A stretch of DNA of 64,000 nt from Homalodisca vitripennis (lineage: Eukaryota > Arthropoda > Insecta > Hemiptera > Cicadellidae), in contig NC_060207.1 in NCBI RefSeq assembly GCF_021130785.1, positions 193,307,501 through 193,371,500 on the forward strand. Direction: 5' to 3'. The notes under the pieces were generated by a model that was given only the letters and a program-made list of their open reading frames with translations, ran no database searches and was not told the DNA's origin. The position numbers and the translations under genes were made by a program. Each line of letters begins with the position of its first letter. Positions within the stretch are counted from its first letter, which is position 1. Below, piece after piece: positions 33,989-45,934 of this stretch.

Positions 33989-34057
33989 GCTCTGTGGTTT
34001 AATGGTAGCACATTCACCCGGCAAGTGAGAGATCCGGGTTCGAGTCCTGGTGGAGCA
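33989..34057 (+). tRNA. tRNA-like SINE head, copy 1 (not a canonical tRNA)
   Basis: Perfect A box TGGTTTAATGG and B box GGTTCGAGTCC, an anticodon stem TTCAC/GTGAG with loop CCGGCAA, and a T stem CCGGG/CCTGG. It resembles tRNA-Gly in its D arm, but position 33 is C, the would-be anticodon is GGC, and the acceptor 3' strand is one base short. Best read as a SINE pol III promoter head. Confidence 0.6.
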
Positions 34058-34245
34058 AGTACTTTTTGCGATTCAATGTTTATTGAAATTAAATTAGGCT
34101 ATTACCACTTATACAAATTTAATTAATGTAAATAGAAGTCATTTGACAGGTATTTGGTCTTCCGATCATATGTTAGTTTGGTTATTTAAACACATATGTG
34201 AAAGAAACGGCCAAATACAAAATAATTGAATCGTAAAAAGTGAGG

Positions 34246-34314
34246 GCTCTGTGGTGTAATGGTAGCACATTCACCCGGCAAGTGAGAGATCCAGGTTCGA
34301 GTCCCGGTGGAGCA
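34246..34314 (+). tRNA. tRNA-like SINE head, copy 2 (not a canonical tRNA)
   Basis: Same structure as copy 1, 257 bases downstream, with A box TGGTGTAATGG and B box GGTTCGAGTCC; four substitutions relative to copy 1. Confidence 0.58.
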
Positions 34315-34316
34315 AG

Positions 34317-34318
<2 letters not shown>

Positions 34319-34375
<57 letters not shown>
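34319..34375. repeat. (TA)n microsatellite
   Basis: About 27 TA units directly after the second SINE head; could represent its tail. Confidence 0.95.
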
Positions 34376-34378
<3 letters not shown>

Positions 34379-34708
34379 GTGGACCATTTAAACGGATGCT
34401 AAATTTATATGACACAATTGTAGTTTTGATTAGTATTCTGTATTTAATATTTTAATTTTTTGAATGATTGGGTTTGCCTTATTTTTTAGATTGCTATTTA
34501 AATTCTTTGTTATAATTTAGATACATTTGTAATTCATCTTTCTTGTTTGACCATTCATTATCCTAATATAAATATAACCCTGTAATGTGGAATTTAATAA
34601 CACAATTTTATGGAGCGTATTATTTAAAACTTTTTCCATTGTGCACCCGTACAAGTATACTAAATTTTATTGGATATCTGTAGTAAAGGGCGTTGCTATC
34701 TATGAGCA

Positions 34709-34783
<75 letters not shown>

Positions 34784-34792
34784 ACACACACA
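34709..34792. repeat. (CA)n microsatellite
   Basis: About 41 CA units with a single T interruption near 34779. It explains the histidine-threonine open frames across this spot. Confidence 0.95.
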
Positions 34793-34802
34793 GGGTGCAC
34801 AG

Positions 34803-34862
34803 ATTCCTGATGCGCCTGGATATATTCCAAAATAATCGAGATATCGATGTACAAACTTCACC
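34803..34862. repeat. Short dispersed repeat, partner at 35666-35728
   Basis: GGATATATTCCAAA, then GAGATATCGATGTA and CTTCACC recur in the same order at 35666-35728. Both copies lie next to microsatellites. Family unknown. Confidence 0.55.
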
Positions 34863-35510
34863 GTACCTATCGATACGAATGGTTTGATTTTATGTGGAGC
34901 AACATGCTTAATAATTAGGTTACTAAAAACTGCACAAATTAAAATTTTCTAATCTAAATCAAAACGTATATAAAATATAAAAAATACATATAATGAGGGA
35001 GGGTTAGTAGATACCAATGAATAATAATAATTTGATGTAGTAGGAAATTAGCAACACCGAGGTATTAAATGTATTGAATAATTTAAAAATATATTTTTAA
35101 CATATCACCAAACCAAATGCTTCATTACTTGAATTTGGCATTGTAATAATACTTTATTAGTCATAAAAAATGCGGTGATGTTTATACTCTATTAATTTGA
35201 AATAAATGTTACACAATACAAGTATTTTCAAATGGATCACTTTCCATCCCAGAAGTGAGGGAAGTCTATGTAGTTAACGCAGAGTCAAGAGAGGTCTGAG
35301 ATAGAAACTGACAGCGTGTTGCAGACAATGAAGCGCTTTGTGTATAATATAATGGCACCAGACAATCTACAATAGTGCGGAGTTGAGAAGCTAAGAGGAA
35401 ATGGACGGTGGAAGCAAGACAGACATTCACTTGTACGATCTTAATTGTGTTAGCCTTTTGCTTGTTGAGGAGTGAAATTATATGACTACCAAGTTGAATG
35501 AGAGATAATT

Positions 35511-35513
<3 letters not shown>

Positions 35514-35557
<44 letters not shown>
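35514..35557. repeat. (TA)n microsatellite
   Basis: About 22 TA units, responsible for tyrosine-isoleucine runs in the overlapping frames. Confidence 0.95.
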
Positions 35558-35560
<3 letters not shown>

Positions 35561-35665
35561 TATATAAACCATCGAGTGGGTAGTTTTTTGTGTATTGGCA
35601 AAGATGAATAAATATAAAAAAACTATAATTATTATAATCCAAATTTCTTAGGGTGAGTAAATTAA

Positions 35666-35728
35666 GTCCTGGTACGCCTAGATATATTCCAAACGGATTG
35701 GGATATCGATGTAAAATCTTCACCATGG
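35666..35728. repeat. Short dispersed repeat, partner at 34803-34862
   Basis: CGCCTAGATATATTCCAAAC and GGATATCGATGTA match the partner. Confidence 0.55.
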
Positions 35729-35729
35729 A

Positions 35730-38700
35730 CGCAAAATACTTTTATAGACTTTTTTAAGTATAAAAATATCCCCCCCTTTTCAAATGGGGGGAGAGGGGGT
35801 CACTTTGTTTAAAATCTAAATAAATGCCTCCCTGTTAACAACAAGTTACATTTGTAAATGAATATGTTTCGATCTGTAAAAGCAGATAATACATTTAATA
35901 CACGGGGGATACACACGCTGAGTTAATACACGTGTTACTGTATTGCCATTTCAGATAATTAACTACCTGCAGCTCTATATGTCTCGCAGTTAATTATGTT
36001 GTTCACTTATAAGAATTCAAACAGGCTGAACTGTTGATGACGTTATCATTTATTAATAAATTACATTTCTTAATATTATTTCAATTAAAATATATTGTAA
36101 ATTGTTCAATATTTGAAATACTTGAATTATAATGTTGCTGGTGTTCCTTAATTGACAGTACTTTATAAAAAATTTAGTTATTTAAATTAAGATTCAACAA
36201 AATAATCCTATAGGTTGCTATCCCTAAATCAATGTGGGATGACTGACGCAGTCGATAGTCTATCAATATACTCCGTCGTATCCCCGAGCCATATCCTTGT
36301 GCCAAAGGGATATAAACAATTACAAAGCATCACTGATAGATTGGAACTAGATAAAATCAAACTTTTCGTCCATCAAATAGTAACTGGTTCATTTCCCTAG
36401 GAAGTTATTTACATTTAGTTATAAGTCAACAAATTAACACTGCTCTACAAATGTCATTTGATGCAAGGCTTAAAAGATATTTTAAATTTCAATACATGAT
36501 ATGTATTATTACATTATATCCCTCAAGAAGAAGAAATTTATGAGCTACTGATTGTTATATATTGTATATACAACTCTGTATTTCATATCACGTCCAAGTA
36601 CGTTTATTACTAATATTACGAAGAACACTTCTGAATTATTGAAGAACAAATAAAATAACCATTCTTTGTTGTCAAAATGGAAAACGCGTGTTTCCGAACG
36701 GAAGCAGTTTACTCAGAGTAAAAGGTCTTTCCTGTCATGCGGGCAGGAACAAAATAATACTAAGCTTACCTGAAATTCCATTCTCTTTGTGAATCCTCTT
36801 ATGTTCTCTCGCAGCCCCCAAACATCAACATTTTCTTACAAATTACCTAGATATAAACCAAAATGTTCCTTCCAGCTCAGAATGTACATGTTACATTTGG
36901 TTGCCACAACTAAATGTCAAATTGAAGATGCATTATTACTTTGGGTGTTTCATTTGTACAACACTGATGGGGCAACACCTATCAATGTCGCAGTTTTAAT
37001 ATAATCGTAACACTTTCAAACATTTAAAAACTCTCGAAACCATAATAAACAAAACTTTTTATAAGCGTACACATTTCTGTGATAAGATGTGGGCTTAACT
37101 AGTTAAAATTAATCCAAAATCATGTTTGTAAACATATTTATTTATCATTTACTGCATTAACTTGAAATAACGGCCATCTAGAAACCATAAGAGTTATCAA
37201 AAATAATTCGGAATAAATTTTGCTTGAAAATGCTTGAAAATTTTAAGAAAAATTCCAATTTTTATATATGTTATTGATATAAAACATTTTGTCAAAATGC
37301 GAATTACCGCCATCATTAAAAGTGTTATAGGTTGATATTGGCTAACGAACGCAAACAAGCTATGTGTAAATACAAATGTAAATACAAATGTGCAAAAATC
37401 AAATTTAGCCTCAATCTAAAATAACTGTGGAATTTATCGTGTTCGTAATTATTCCCGTAATGTACTTTCTACCCTCACTATATGGAAATCTTACGAGATG
37501 AAGAATATAGGCCTACGTTAGAACAAACATTCGAAAAATCTCTTTCTTTGTTTTCAATTCTAATGTATAACAACCGTAAGCTATAATTATTGCGGTACTT
37601 TGGTACTATCCGGAGGCCACTATTTTTGAAAAAGTTTTTCTTACCGGAAACCCAAAAAAATTGTTAGAAATACCAGACTTTATTTAACTTACTGAAATGT
37701 ATACGTGACAATTATCAGCCATTACGACGATAGCTTCTGGTTTTCTGCCTCACAAAAGGAAGCAATGTCGGCGAGAAGTAGGCAACATCGCTTCCTTTCG
37801 GGAGGGAGAAAACAAACAGCCATCGTCACAATGACAAGTAATTTTCACAGTAAAGAATGTTCTTTGTGATGTGTAGTTTATTAGGTCCTTGGTAATCAAA
37901 CGTGTTAAAAAATATTGGCCTCTGGATAATAACAAAGTACTACAGTTCCTTTTCCAAACTTTGAATAGATGACATGTTGAAATCTTAAGAGATATGGGAA
38001 AACTTAGAATTAAAGTTGTTATTGAATTTATATTATTATATTTAAGCGGTTAAAATCCCATCTTGGTCTCTAAAGTTAGGAAACATTAATTAAAAGGGCT
38101 TGTTAAATGTAACCAACTGTTCTGTGTAACCACTATTTTAACTATAATATTTATGTTTTATAATACCTGTGAATTTTCATGTGCAAGAAGATACTTATGA
38201 CTGGGTTGGCTTCCTTGACATAGTGATGTGGTATTTTTACACTAACATGCTTCAACGAGCCATTGTTTCCTAGACTTCAGTCCGAAAAACAAGACTTCTA
38301 CAACTCAAAAGCCATCATAAATTATTACTGAAAAAAATGATTGCATAAACTTCCTACAGATTTCCCCTTTATACCGGGAATAGATGTTTTTGGACCACAA
38401 TGGATATCTCAGTCCAAGTAATTATGTATATTTTCTTCACTGTGACAACAAGGCAAACAATTTGCGTGCGAAGCTGTGTGTAACAGCAAGTCACTAATAA
38501 CATAGGCATTTTCGTCTATTTAAAATGAAAAGGAGGGCCTTTCTCTCCCATCAGACGAAATAACCCATCATTTGTAAATTATATATTAGTTACATTCATT
38601 GAATAATGTAAATGTGAAGAAACACGTAAGAATACAAATTTTTTTTAACTAATAATCTCCATAAAAATCAAAACAAAATATCATATATTTGCATACTGGT

Positions 38701-40180
38701 TTTAATTAATTTAACCTCTAGCCGGGAACTTGTAAAGACTAAGATCAGGATTTCATCGTTTCTTAGTATCAAAACAGCATGCCCAAAAACGAGATTAGAA
38801 CTCAAGACCGTTGGTATAAGGAGGAGACATCAATCGCTCAACTGTTAGGTATGACAATAAATTCTTCATTCTGAAATTTAAACATTTTATTCAAATTGTA
38901 GCTGGAGAGAAGTGTTGAGTAACTTATGAGCGGAAAGTAACTTTGCCTCTCTCGAGGAACTAACTGCACTCTTCCATTCCTTTTTTCCTGACAAAGCCTT
39001 AAACCTAAAATTTCTGACTTTAATAACATAACTACTATAGTCAATAGAAAAAAGAAACCCCTACTAAGTAACTGCTTTGAAATTACTTTACTGCCTTAAA
39101 CCACTATGGTATGGACATAATTATGAGTTTATGGTCATTTTAAGATAAATCATATTCTAACAACTGATCGATAATGTCTTAAAATCTACAATTATTCTGA
39201 TAAAATGTCTCTTTTTTTTTTTGAGTGAAGGTTCTAAAACTTTTGTTCCCTTTTATCGTTATGTGTGTCCAAGCCGCATCTGTTATGACACAAACAAAAC
39301 GCCGGAAGACAACACCCTATCAGTGTTACCAGTAGTAAAATTACCTGAAAATACAAAAACTTTAAAACTATTTCTAAAATGTTTTACCCTTCTCAATTTT
39401 GGGTTATTTTTATGTCGTATATGTATCTCCTATACGGGAGCATTTCGGTTAATTGGTTTGGATTTGGTTTTGGAGAGATACTTTGTCGTTGGAGGCCTGA
39501 AACTTCATCGAAGAAATTTAACGGCGAATTTATTTTATATAAGTAGATTGATTAGTAAGTAAAATTTTCTTCGGATATAATAATTACACAAGACAATAAA
39601 GGTTTTAGCACTTTTATACTTACTTAATCTAGCATATGCAAATGTTGTGTACTATATTGTGAGAGTTGGTCAATAAAACTAAAGGATTTCTCGTTGGAGA
39701 ACATAAAAGTTACATTTCCCGAGAGCAATGGGAGACTTACGGTGACTAATGTAACGACTGCGAGGGGCTGGTTGAAGTTACATCGTGTTGTAGATAGATT
39801 AAGGTTTACTTTACTAGTATTTTAGTAAAATACTTATCAAATTGTAAATCTTACCTTCCTACAATCTTTGAGTTTGTGCAGAAGATTTCTAACGCCCAAA
39901 ATATCTCATTAACGGTTCTATCACAACTGACAAACTTTATACGAAACATTAAAATCTCACTTTGCAGTTAATATTACTTAGAACCTTTCTCATATCATTA
40001 TTAATTATGGAAAGGATTTTGCGATTTATCAGAACAAACTCAAAAACATTTGATAAACAAAAATCTTGCTATAAACAAATTCTAATCTAATATAAAAATA
40101 CAAATTAACTCTATAAGCACTATGTTTTAATTTTTTGGAGGCCATAAAACTATCACCATCTAATTTGTCTTTTATCTACA
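35730..40180. other. AT-rich stretch, no gene seen
   Basis: Frames up to 113 codons (39221-39562) have no recognisable motif and AT-driven composition. A C6/G6 hairpin at about 35770-35795 and a GGAAGC hairpin at 37755-37797 are minor inverted repeats without clear meaning. Confidence 0.4.
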
Positions 40181-40400
40181 CTCTATGCGGTTATATAAGA
40201 ATCTAATGGTATCTCTGTCTGTGTGTTTGTGTGTGTGTGTGTGTGTGTGTTACTCAATCACGTAAACACTACTGGACCGATTCTATTGAAATTTTACATA
40301 AGGCCCTTAATTAACATGGAGGAATATTCCTATTTCAAAAATCCCTCTCGGCTAAGCCCCAATAATCTCTTAAGTTTGAAACTTAAGTTATGAAAATTCT
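40181..40400 (+). mobile_element. Possible Helitron-like 5' end with (GT)n
   Basis: TCTATGCGG followed by a GT-rich run (40215-40250), then CACTACTGGACCGATTCTATT resembles the 5' parts of non-autonomous Helitron-like repeats seen at 51.6 kb. The 3' end is not identified here. Confidence 0.3.
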
Positions 40401-40889
40401 CATCTTGTTCTCTAAAGTTGCGAAAAATCTCATAAGAAATGCATTACAACATACAAAGTTGTCTAGGCTGAAATGTATGCTTTTAGCCTATACCAATATG
40501 TAAATGACTAGGTATAACGTACAATACGTTCTAAAAATAAATAGCTTACAGCACCTAGGTGCACTTTTGACTTGCTTAGATATTTTAAAGATTTCAGTTT
40601 ACGGGATATGAACTAGGGTTTGAAAATGTGCCTCCTTTTAATCTAATTATCAATATAGAATCTTCGAATCATATTTACACGAATTTAGGGCACATTTTCA
40701 TTAACAACAGTATAATGTTTATACAGTTGATCTCAGATAAAAATTACATATCTATAATTAAACGGGAGTGACAGTGAAAATTGGTATTTTTTAACTTCAA
40801 TATGTATCAGTTAATTAAGCTTATTTGAAAATATTAAATAACTTAATACCTCTGCATAATGGAAACTATTAGGAAGTAATAATATGTAG

Positions 40890-41222
40890 AATGTAGAAGT
40901 ACCACACCACAGACTTCGCTGAGGTTGAATGCATTTTTTAAGGTTGCAGGTTGAAAATTTCAAATCTATAGCTCATTTCATTCTCGAGATTTCTTGCGGA
41001 CAGATAGAAAGACATACAATCATACAAAAAGAGGTTGACATGAAAATTACACATCGTAGAAGTGATAAAATAAAAGTTTTCGCACCAAGTTACTAGAAAA
41101 TTATGGATAGTTAGGCCAATGTGTTAATATGGCACATGTTTGAATCTCTTATGGGGGTAACTGATTGAGTTTGCTTATAAATTTATCTATTTTACTATTT
41201 TTTCGCTGCCACCATGATTACC
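40890..41222 (+). repeat. Dispersed repeat copy, left half, interrupted by a LINE
   Basis: Matches the left part of 29660-30250 (GACTTCGCTGAGGTTG, GATAGTT..GTGTTAAT, CTCTTATGGG, GCCACCATGATTACC) and breaks off exactly where the LINE tail begins. The continuation appears at 43285. Confidence 0.5.
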
Positions 41223-41223
41223 T

Positions 41224-42744
41224 ATAATAATAATAATAATATACTTTTATTGCCAGAAACAATTTTAACATTGCATAGCATGCGTCACATAATAATAATT
41301 ATATATTCATTAAAATAATGAAATGTCTTATGCTAACGATTTAATTTTTAAAATATCGTAAACAATATCGATTTTAGTTAACAATAAAAGTTGTCAAGCA
41401 GTAAAATTAATATATAATAAAAATAATTTGGATGTCAGCGCCCCTGTACTACCGCACATTGAAGCTAGTGAGATGGTCCATGAATTCACCAACTGTATAA
41501 AAAGAATGAGACACTAAAAAGTGTCGCAATGTAATTTTGAACCGATTTAGATCATTTATTGATTTTATTTCTTCAGGGAGCCCATTTAGAAACTTTATGC
41601 CGGCTTGAGAAGGAAGTTGCTCGTATCTTCTCAATCTATGCTGAGCAGGTCTGACATTTTCTCGATACCTCGTATCGTAGTTGTGAATGTCACGACCTCG
41701 AACCATTTGGCTCTTAAACCGACAATGGACAGTAGTCTCCAGTATATACAAACATGGCAATGTTAGTATTTTGAGCTCCCTAAATGAATTTCTACACGAC
41801 TCTCTAAAGTTTAATTTAGCAATAATTCTAATAGCTCTCTTTTGTAAGACAAAAAGTCTGTGGAAGTCGCCATTTGAACAGCCACCCCACAATATAATAC
41901 CGTAGGATAAATGTGGGTGGGCCAAACCGTAATATGCAATTTTCATTATTTGATCTGAACAGTATTCGGCAAGACCTCTCAAGAGATAAATATTACTTGA
42001 TAGTTTCGCACAAACACTGTCCACATGGTTCCTCCAAGTCAACCCTCTATCGAGGTATATTCCCAGGAGTTTCGTACAGTCAACTTCATCCAGGACCTTG
42101 TCGTCCAACATCACAGTAGGTCTGTACTGAAATGGTGCAGTGCTTCCACCAAAAACCATGTAATTTGTTTTCGAACAATTAAGTTTCAAGTTTATGTTTT
42201 CAAAGTATTGTGTACATACATTTAAATCTTCGTAAGCTTGAATTTCAACTTGAAATTTTGATTTGCATGTGAAAGAGAGAGTCGTGTCATCTGCATATTG
42301 GACTATGTGTCCTTTATGAATCTTTGAGTTCAAATTGTTTACGTACACCAGGAACAAAACTGGTCCGAGGATGGATCCCTGAGGGACCCCATATCTAAGA
42401 CTGGTTGTAAGTGAAAATGAATTTTGAACTGATACTTGTTGTTTTCTATCGGAGAGGTATGACTGAAGCCACTCTAGCGGCAAACCTCTAATACCGTTAC
42501 TGTGCAATTTGTTGAGTAGAATGGTATGATCCACACAATCGAAAGCCTTAGTCAAGTCAAGGAAAACGCTGAGCGTTACTGTTTTCTTGTCCAAGCCATC
42601 AACAATCAGCTCAATTAAGTGCGTGATTGCATCGATTGTGGATTTACCTTGTCTAAAGCCAAACTGATTTGGAGATAATATATTAAATAACCATTTAATA
42701 GTATTCGACGTAAAATTACGTTCCAGCGAATTAATAAATGTGTG
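41224..42744 (-). mobile_element. 5'-truncated CR1/L2-like LINE
   Basis: Non-LTR retrotransposon on the minus strand. It ends 3' in a short (TAA)n-type tail (41224-41242) and contains the 3' two thirds of a reverse transcriptase ORF. The open frame extends upstream of the first track start to 42744 before an in-frame TAG, and reads ..NQFGFRQGKSTIDAITHLIE.., so 5' truncation or a mutation lies there. Confidence 0.82.
41449..42744 (-). CDS. LINE reverse transcriptase, N-terminally truncated
   Basis: Reverse transcriptase of a non-LTR element, which copies its RNA at a nicked target. The open frame runs 42744-41449. From the leucine codon at 42594, motif A is FLDLTKAFDCVDH, motif B is YGVPQGSILGPVLF and the catalytic motif C is QYADDTTLS, all intact. 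A thumb and C-terminal region follow, with LGIYLDRGLTWRNHV and CSNGDFHRLFVLQKRAIRII, typical of the CR1/L2/Crack/Daphne assemblage. It ends normally at a stop before the 3' UTR. The endonuclease domain and ORF1 are absent, so it is a partial copy, not autonomous. The exact clade is my judgement from motif style. Confidence 0.85.
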   Translation of the reverse strand, partial: HTFINSLERNFTSNTIKWLFNILSPNQFGFRQGKSTIDAITHLIELIVDGLDKKTVTLSVFLDLTKAFDCVDHTILLNKLHSNGIRGLPLEWLQSYLSDRKQQVSVQNSFSLTTSLRYGVPQGSILGPVLFLVYVNNLNSKIHKGHIVQYADDTTLSFTCKSKFQVEIQAYEDLNVCTQYFENINLKLNCSKTNYMVFGGSTAPFQYRPTVMLDDKVLDEVDCTKLLGIYLDRGLTWRNHVDSVCAKLSSNIYLLRGLAEYCSDQIMKIAYYGLAHPHLSYGIILWGGCSNGDFHRLFVLQKRAIRIIAKLNFRESCRNSFRELKILTLPCLYILETTVHCRFKSQMVRGRDIHNYDTRYRENVRPAQHRLRRYEQLPSQAGIKFLNGLPEEIKSINDLNRFKITLRHFLVSHSFYTVGEFMDHLTSFNVR

Positions 42745-43284
42745 CTACTGACGTAAGCACGTTCTGACTGTGTTTGTGACGCATCGTTACATTCTTACTA
42801 TATTATTCACTTGTGTGATCTTGAGTAATATTGTTGTGCAAGAAACATGTTATACAAAAATCGCGCGTCACGTTAGGAGTTCTATCGTTTTCTACTAGAT
42901 GTCAGCACTTCCTTAGTCCTTGTCCGATTGACCGCTATAGTCACACAGCGCAGACAGCTACCTCGTGTTGTTGTGTACCACCCGTTCTTGAGTATTTTAT
43001 GGATCTATTCGTGTTTATTATGCGGGCTCGTTTACTTGATAATGACATGAACACGGACAGAGAAAATATCTTGGTTGGCAATATATACAATGTAATAAAA
43101 CTTGGATAAAGACACTAAACATAACTTTCTGAATTCTAAAGACTTGTCTCTGTAGTAAAAAATAAAGATAAATTCAGCAAAGCACTATAATTTAGGGTTC
43201 AAAAAGAAAACCGTTAATGCATAAGACCAAATTTAAAAAAAACACACTAAACCACAGAAACATCCTAAAGAGTAACATTTACTA
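42745..43284. other. Sequence between LINE and resumed repeat, unexplained
   Basis: If the dispersed repeat at 40890-41222 resumes at 43285, this part entered with or before the LINE. It has a 92-codon plus-strand frame (42831-43109) without recognisable motif. Confidence 0.35.
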
Positions 43285-43450
43285 TTATCCAAAGCAATGT
43301 TCCGCATATATAAATAAAGCTTCATGCACTATTTCAAGTATGTAAGTCAGCTCGTTGTCGAGTTATCGTGTGTCTAGAGACAAACAGACAAAAATTAACT
43401 TTTTCTAGCCCCACGATGGATATGCTTTGGCAAAGCTCAGCCAATTATTT
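43285..43450 (+). repeat. Dispersed repeat copy, right half
   Basis: AAGCTTCATGCACTATTTC, GTCGAGTTATCGTGTG and CAAAGCTCAGCCAATTA match the right part of 29660-30250. Confidence 0.5.
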
Positions 43451-45540
43451 TGAGAGAACGAAAACACATAGATTATACAGTAAATGTTCAATCCTAAATT
43501 TATGGGTTGTGCAGCTTAAAAAGTGATTGATGTATTCCAGAAACATATTAGGGTGAGGAAGATCGATCATTTCCCAGCACTTTTCTCTTTTTACTTTTAC
43601 TCTCCATAATATCCTTTTGATTCTTTAGTTCTCACCATCATTGTTAACAGTTGCTTTAGTTCTAATACATATAAATGTTAAATATTATTCACAGTCCACT
43701 TCTAATCAAACTGGACATGGAAATTGATTTAGGTATGACAATAAATTTTTAGAGTTAGTTTTAGAGTAGGTAGATTTGTTAATCCTAAAATACCTGCCAC
43801 ATGCTTTCTAATTCCAGAGCTTTTAATCCTTGTGCAAATGTTTTATTGTGATATCTATAATGCACCAGTTTAGTCAAATAAGGATATAGACGAGTATATC
43901 TTGTATGGAGTAATATGGTGCAACACTACTATTTCAAACATTAATTTAATTCTGTTTATTTCATAAAAAGTGTCCAGAAATGAATCTCTAAGGTAGACAT
44001 GCCTGTCTGGAATTCTCTCATTCGTAAAGGTCGAGTGTTTTACTCTACAATGGGATATCGGAAGAACATTCCTTGTCGACAATAACTGTTTGTGTTTTCT
44101 GTTCATACTTCGCCTGGAATGTGCAGTATTGTTTGGAACTCTTAATTATGGGAATCTTTATGAAGGTAAATTAATTAGTTCAAAAATTGAACATAATTTC
44201 ACTCTTTAAAACCTGGACACGGTATTTCACCGATTTCATATTACCAAAAGGTCCTGGAGATACATATAGAGACATATTTTTGGTCCACATGTTTCATTTG
44301 TTTTTGAGCAGAATTAAAATTACACCTCTTTTTAGAAATTTTACACATATTTCCAGTATTTTCAGTGGCATTAATTAGTAAATATTTTGTTACAGTTTCC
44401 GTAATTCTTATTGGGCTTTAAATGCAAGTATTTTAATGCATCATAAATAATAATTATAAAAACTATATTTAATACAGTCTACAGATTACCATGTCGTGTC
44501 GCATTGTATATTAATTTCTCAACAGAGTAAAGTTTAAATGTGTCCTTTAAGACTACTGCAGCAAAATTTAAAAGTTCTGTTTCGTTTATAATTTAACAAT
44601 GACTTCCAGCACCCGCGGTAGGCGAAGGTTTCTCGAGCTTTACCTTCTTCCTACGATCAAAGCACACAAACGTATACCAGAACTTTCAGAGATGTCCTCT
44701 CTTTCAGTGTTTGTGCTCCTCGACATTTTTCTTTTTTTGGATCTCTTTTGATGAGTCATGCTGTTATTCCCTATTACAAAACAAGTAATTTGGAAATCGA
44801 AAAAACTAATATATAAGTGTACAGGTTTCCTGTTGCCACAGGGTAGATTGACTGGGATAAATATAATTATATCACATAAAAAGCTCACACAAAATCAAAT
44901 TTCTTAAAAAGTTTATCCGATTTTTTTGTATTTTGTAATTTTTAGGGTAAAATGTTTTCCCACATTCTTGGCATTGTAATAATGTAAATGTGTCATATTG
45001 TATTGGGATTTCAGTTCAAGATTCTTCATTTTCTGTTATGTAAATCACAAAAAATATCCTTTGACCCATTTATTTTTGTATTACATGTTACCGACGTATC
45101 TTTGCGATTTGGATACTGTATCAAATACTGCCGACTGGGTTCTTAAAAACCCATCCTATCTTTTATGCTCTTTTTTATATAATTTTAACGGGTATCCATT
45201 TATTTTTCCATGTTATTAAAAATATTAAATCTGTAAAACAGGAAGAGAACATTTTGGGTTTCAAAAATCTACTGTATTCAACATGATAAACTCAAAAGCA
45301 GTTCGTCACAATCTTCCTATTTTAAGATGTTAACAATACCAAAACTAAAATTTGTCTAAACTCAAAGCCATCATCGTTTACAATAAAGACCAGAGAAGTA
45401 AACCCAGAATAGATCTCTAGTTGAGTCCAAAAATCCTGCTAAATCGTTAAAGGCGCGGTAAAGTAATATTAAATAGTAATATATTACTCCAAAACTTCCA
45501 AATGAAAAGTATCCAAGTGTTTTGCAGGTTTTTGGTTTGC
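43451..45540. other. AT-rich stretch, no gene seen
   Basis: Short chance frames only; no repeat with a partner in this window. Confidence 0.4.
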
Positions 45541-45548
45541 TTACATGT

Positions 45549-45580
45549 GAAGGGCTTATAAGCCAAGGGGTACAAGTCCA
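45549..45580 (+). repeat. Left terminal inverted repeat
   Basis: GAAGGGCTTATAAG then CAAGGGGTACAAGTCCA; reverse-complement match to 49177-49208 with three differences. Confidence 0.85.
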
Positions 45581-45768
45581 AAAAACTTGTTTCTGAGAAA
45601 ATCATGGTTAAAGTCAGTGTTAAAAAAAAATTATTACCATTGTGGTAGATCTACAAAAATATTTTTTAGTGTTTTGAATTATGTAAACTGAAAAGTTTAT
45701 TCATGCTTGTTTACATTTTTAAATGCTTTGGGTGTAAAGTTATTATTAAAATAAAAGTTTTAAGTCAT

Positions 45769-45788
45769 GACTTGTACCCCTTGACCAC
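45769..45788 (-). repeat. Subterminal copy of the terminal motif (left)
   Basis: GTGGTCAAGGGGTACAAGTC on the minus strand, 220 bases inside the left end, inverted relative to the terminal repeat. A likely transposase-binding site. Confidence 0.6.
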
Positions 45789-45934
45789 AAACTAAATAGA
45801 TGGTTTAAAAGAACATGGAATGAATAAAACTAGTGTAAGTAAGAAAGTTTTGTTTTATTGATACAAAGTAATAATTTATTTTGTTTTCCTCTTCTGAATA
45901 GTCACGATATATAACAACCAGAGTGTTTTTTTAC

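Larger units (their letters stand above)
33834..34317 (+). mobile_element. Tandem tRNA-derived SINE (257-bp period)
   Basis: Two units with starts at 33834 and 34091 (AAATTAGGCTATT) are nearly identical over 220 bases. Each has a body (GAAGTCATTTGACAGGTATT, TCTTCCGATCATATG) followed by a tRNA-like head. Since the inverted copy at 15.1-15.35 kb runs head-body-poly(A), the true order is head then body. This locus is therefore body-head-body-head, a head-to-tail multimer. The second head ends in a (TA)n microsatellite. Confidence 0.7.

Noticed and set aside
34587..34887. Histidine-threonine repeat frames
   Set aside because: They are the translation of a (CA)n microsatellite.
35266..35601. 111-codon minus-strand frame
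   Set aside because: Partly made of a (TA)n microsatellite; the rest has no motif.
35770..35795. C6/G6 hairpin as a terminator or regulatory element
   Set aside because: Intrinsic terminators of this type do not apply to eukaryotic pol II genes, and no gene ends here.
39221..39562. 113-codon plus-strand frame
   Set aside because: No recognisable domain or partner; single frame in AT-rich DNA, most likely chance.
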